Of a stretch of DNA of 7,120 nucleotides, positions 4,839-7,120 are shown in pieces. Made by a program: the position numbers and the translations under genes. The stretch lies in contig CALZKX010000086.1 of assembly GCA_945788155.1 (NCBI GenBank), positions 1-7,120 of the forward strand, in the 5' to 3' direction. The stretch comes from an uncultured Flavobacteriaceae bacterium. GTDB lineage: Bacteria > Bacteroidota > Bacteroidia > Flavobacteriales > Flavobacteriaceae. Position 1 is the first letter of the stretch. Each line of letters starts with the position of its first letter. A model generated the notes under the pieces. That model was not told the DNA's origin, did no database searches, and saw nothing but the letters and a program-made list of their open reading frames with translations.

Positions 4839-6068
4839 ATGAAAAAGTTACTATTATTTTTTACAGTTGTATTCCTTACGGGAATCTCTGTTAGTGCAGT
4901 ATCAACCACCAACAGTTTAGATATTAATGCATCAAACGCATTTGTGAGAGGTTATGGTAATTCTTTCATTTTTGTAGAACAAGGAGTTGAATTTTCGGTA
5001 TTCCCAGATGGTCAATTCGATTTTAACCTGATGCAGTATGGTCCAAGGTTTGATGCCTATGCCGATTTTGGAAATGCAAATATTAGCTTTAATACAGGGT
5101 ACAGTTACGATGCTTATGTACAATATGATGATTATGGTGCTGTAGTACAAATTGAAAATATTCCTATTTATTACGATTATTATGGACGAATTGTTCGTGC
5201 TGGAAGTGTTCGTATTAACTACAACAACTATGGTTATGTAAACCGTGTTGGTGGCTTATATGTACACTATAATGCCTATAATAGGTTTTCGCACTACACA
5301 GGGTTTATTAATGCGTATAACAGACATTATGTATATAGCCCTTGGCATACATATTATAGCGCTCCATTAATTGACTTTAGAATTGTATTCAACAGACCTT
5401 ATAGAAGATATTACAACCCTATAAGACATACTTATTACAGACCTTATGCAGATAATTACAGACCAAGAGTGTCGTATAGTGCTAGCAGACGTCAAAACTC
5501 GATAGCACAACGATCATCTTCAAGGCAAAGTGATAGATATGCACAAACACGCTCGTCTAGACGTACTGATGCAAGTACTACAAGAAACAGCAGACGTTTA
5601 GCAAGTGTAGATCAAAATGCAAGAACTTCTAGAAATAGTAGTGTAACAAGATCTTCTACTAGAAGAAATAGCGATGCTATAACAAATAGAGCTAGAACCT
5701 CAAAAGATACAAGAACGACGAGGTCTAGAACATCAAATGATAAAAGAGTAACACGTTCTAACAGAACAGTTAATAGAAACGATAGTGCTAACAGATCTCA
5801 AAAAAGAACAACCACACAGTCGCGATCTCAAACAGTAAAAAGAAATAATAATGCTAAACCTAAAGTGGCTTCAAAATCTAGAAATACATCTAAGCCCAAA
5901 GTTGCGCAAAGATCTAGTTCACAACGTAAAGCACAAAGTACAAAGCAACGTGTAGCACGTAGCAAAAGTACTCAAGTAAGTAAAAAAAGAACATCACAAG
6001 CTAGACAAAAATCGGTGTCTAGTTCTAGTAAAAAGTCGAATACACGTAGTAGTAGAAGGCGTCAATAA
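4839..6068 (+). CDS. Secreted YD-like repeat protein with long Arg/Ser-rich basic tail (unknown function)
   Basis: This is a 409-residue paralogue of the protein at 1562-2260; I cannot name its family. A signal peptide (1-20, ending SVSA) is followed by FIFVEQGVEF and GQFDFN (43-63). Four tandem units (92-107, 108-123, 124-139, 140-156), such as VRINYNNYGYVNRVGG, align one to one with those of the paralogue. A Tyr/Arg-rich segment (160-210) leads to a low-complexity tail (211-409). By my count the tail has about 57 Arg/Lys, 7 Asp and no Glu, Trp or Cys, with Arg giving way to Lys towards the end. The tail is probably disordered and may bind polyanions such as nucleic acid or acidic polysaccharide. 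The gene is monocistronic with a sigma-54-like promoter and a strong terminator. Coding is secure despite the composition: a long frame, a clean signal peptide and a conserved paralogous core. Confidence 0.88.
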   Translation: MKKLLLFFTVVFLTGISVSAVSTTNSLDINASNAFVRGYGNSFIFVEQGVEFSVFPDGQFDFNLMQYGPRFDAYADFGNANISFNTGYSYDAYVQYDDYGAVVQIENIPIYYDYYGRIVRAGSVRINYNNYGYVNRVGGLYVHYNAYNRFSHYTGFINAYNRHYVYSPWHTYYSAPLIDFRIVFNRPYRRYYNPIRHTYYRPYADNYRPRVSYSASRRQNSIAQRSSSRQSDRYAQTRSSRRTDASTTRNSRRLASVDQNARTSRNSSVTRSSTRRNSDAITNRARTSKDTRTTRSRTSNDKRVTRSNRTVNRNDSANRSQKRTTTQSRSQTVKRNNNAKPKVASKSRNTSKPKVAQRSSSQRKAQSTKQRVARSKSTQVSKKRTSQARQKSVSSSSKKSNTRSSRRRQ

Positions 6069-6097
6069 TTTTATAATTTTGGTTAGTTAGTTGGATT

Positions 6098-6145
6098 ATC
6101 CTGCAAGATGAATGCCTCATGGCACCTTGCAGGATTTTTCTTTTT
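6098..6145 (+). terminator. Rho-independent terminator after the 409-residue secreted protein gene
   Basis: ATCCTGCAAG (6098-6107) pairs perfectly with CTTGCAGGAT (6126-6135), and TGCC/GGCA pairs again inside the loop. TTTTTCTTTTT follows. It lies about 30 bp after the stop codon. The minus strand has no T-run after the stem, so it acts on the plus strand only. Confidence 0.92.
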
Positions 6146-6158
6146 AAATCAGTCTAAA

Positions 6159-6249
6159 TTGTCATTCAGAGTGAAACGAAGAATCTTTATGATGTAGTGC
6201 TCCAATTTATGAACATTCTTCATGTCGTTATGCTTGTTCAGAATGACAA
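6159..6249. repeat. 91-bp imperfect inverted repeat of the GTCATTC...GAAGAATC type
   Basis: TTGTCATTC (6159-6167) pairs with GAATGACAA (6241-6249), and GAAGAAT (6178-6184) pairs with ATTCTTC (6215-6221), giving an interrupted palindrome. The half-site, roughly GTCATTC-(T/A)GA-N-GAA...GAAGAATC, resembles an interspersed repeat that I recall as common between genes of Bacteroidota; this is memory, not a search. It sits between two convergent genes, downstream of the flippase gene. Confidence 0.6.
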
Positions 6250-6278
6250 ATACATATATAGAGTAAAACAGTATAAAT

Positions 6279-7120
6279 TTAACGCTTTAGAAACTTATTC
6301 AGGATTGCAGAAATATCTTCCGATAAATTCATTCTATACACCATCAATCCATAACATACAGCAATAAGGGTGGATTTTAGACCAATATTAATAATTGGGT
6401 GAAAAGGAAATTCCCAGAAATACAATACACCAGCAAGAATAATGATTAATATTAAGGTCTTTAATGTATTAACACAAAAAGGCGACATCCTAAACTTGTA
6501 ATATACAAAAGCTACTTTGGCAAAATTATAGACGATTACTGACATAAATGTAGCAAATGCAGCTCCATTAATACCATATTCTGGAATTAACATGGTATTA
6601 AATACCACAGTCATAACTGCCAGCAAAACACCCAAAGCCAAAACCACACGATAATAATCGCTATTGAATAAAATTGCGTTGTTATTACCTATAATGTTGT
6701 CGGATAATTTTGCAACACTTATTAAAAGTACAACTATTAACCCTCCTGTATATTTATTGTCAATAAGTAAGTAGAGTTGGTTTATATTTAATATAATAAG
6801 TAAAAAAACAAAACCACTGATAATAAGCAAGTTAAGTGAACTTTTTTTATATAGTACTTTAAGTTGATCTTGTTCTCCATCGTTAAGTAATTTTGCTGTC
6901 AACGGATTTGTAATTTGGTGCATCGATCTTGCTGGAACACCAATTACAGTAGCGATATAAATAGCAACTCCATAATAAGCTACTTTTTCAATTTCTATAT
7001 ATTGCCCTATCATAAACTTATCGATTTCCAAAATAATATTGGCTACCGAGCCTGCAATAATTATTAAAGCTGAATACTTTAAAACCGCTTTCATGTTTGG
7101 CAATTTTCCAAACCTAAAAA
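6279..7120 (-). CDS. Polysaccharide flippase / MOP-superfamily membrane protein (C-terminal part, 5' end outside window)
   Basis: This is a hydrophobic protein of the Wzx/polysaccharide biosynthesis type, a family that moves lipid-linked oligosaccharides across the inner membrane. The frame is open to the right edge. A TTG at 7101-7103 and an ATG at 7092-7094 are in frame, but codons upstream (F-R-F-G-K) continue without a stop, so neither is likely to be the true start. The visible part has a DKFMIGQY turn after the first helix, which matches the middle of the family fold, a VPARSMHQITNPL loop, about eight membrane helices and a short basic C-terminus (LNKFLKR). Relatives are about 450-500 residues, so this is roughly the last 60 percent. 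Which glycan it serves cannot be told from here. Confidence 0.85.
   Translation of the reverse strand, partial: FRFGKLPNMKAVLKYSALIIIAGSVANIILEIDKFMIGQYIEIEKVAYYGVAIYIATVIGVPARSMHQITNPLTAKLLNDGEQDQLKVLYKKSSLNLLIISGFVFLLIILNINQLYLLIDNKYTGGLIVVLLISVAKLSDNIIGNNNAILFNSDYYRVVLALGVLLAVMTVVFNTMLIPEYGINGAAFATFMSVIVYNFAKVAFVYYKFRMSPFCVNTLKTLILIIILAGVLYFWEFPFHPIINIGLKSTLIAVCYGLMVYRMNLSEDISAILNKFLKR

Noticed and set aside
5454..6068. The Arg/Ser-rich region as a DNA-level tandem repeat or frameshifted sequence
   Set aside because: No fixed DNA period is seen (only recurring AGA, TCT and AGT codons), and the frame runs unbroken from a clean signal peptide to a stop with a terminator just after.
7092..7103. 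TTG or ATG here as the true start of the flippase
   Set aside because: The frame stays open to the window edge, and the first visible helices match the middle of the family fold, so the gene most likely starts outside the window.

Overview
The window looks like chromosomal DNA of a marine-type flavobacterium (Bacteroidota, family Flavobacteriaceae). It is AT-rich and start codons lack Shine-Dalgarno sequences. One promoter matches the Bacteroidota TTG/TAnnTTTG pattern. Several proteins belong to families typical of, or common in, this group: DUF3667, DUF6090 and a lipoprotein proline iminopeptidase-like hydrolase.

Layout. Positions 2-208 (+) hold the C-terminal end of UvrA. It converges with a DUF3667 zinc-ribbon membrane protein (205-1332, -), and the two stop codons share the bases TTAA. 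Next is a secreted 232-residue protein (1562-2260, +) with a sigma-54-like promoter and a strong terminator. A minus-strand block follows: a DUF6090 single-pass membrane protein (2500-3225), a 149-bp MITE-like palindromic element (3361-3509) and a lipoprotein alpha/beta hydrolase (3568-4608). Divergent from the hydrolase is a second secreted protein of 409 residues (4839-6068, +), again with a sigma-54-like promoter and a strong terminator. A 91-bp interspersed inverted repeat (6159-6249) separates it from a convergent, 5'-truncated polysaccharide flippase (6279-7120, -).

The most interesting part is the pair of plus-strand secreted proteins. They are paralogues. Both have a signal peptide, a FVExGVEF...FDFN block and four aligned tandem units of about 16 residues (consensus V-x-[IV]-x-Y-[DN]-x-x-G-x-[VI]-x-x-x-G), followed by very different, strongly basic tails. 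Each has an exact TTGGCACG element that predicts a leader of 67 or 69 nt, so the two look like members of one sigma-54-controlled envelope-protein regulon. I know of no assigned function for this family.

The DUF6090 gene and the palindromic element between the paralogues carry short repeats related to TTATACACGTTGTGCATT. This suggests that the stretch is made of inserted, cassette-like or MITE-like DNA. No transposase, integrase, RNA gene or CRISPR array is visible.
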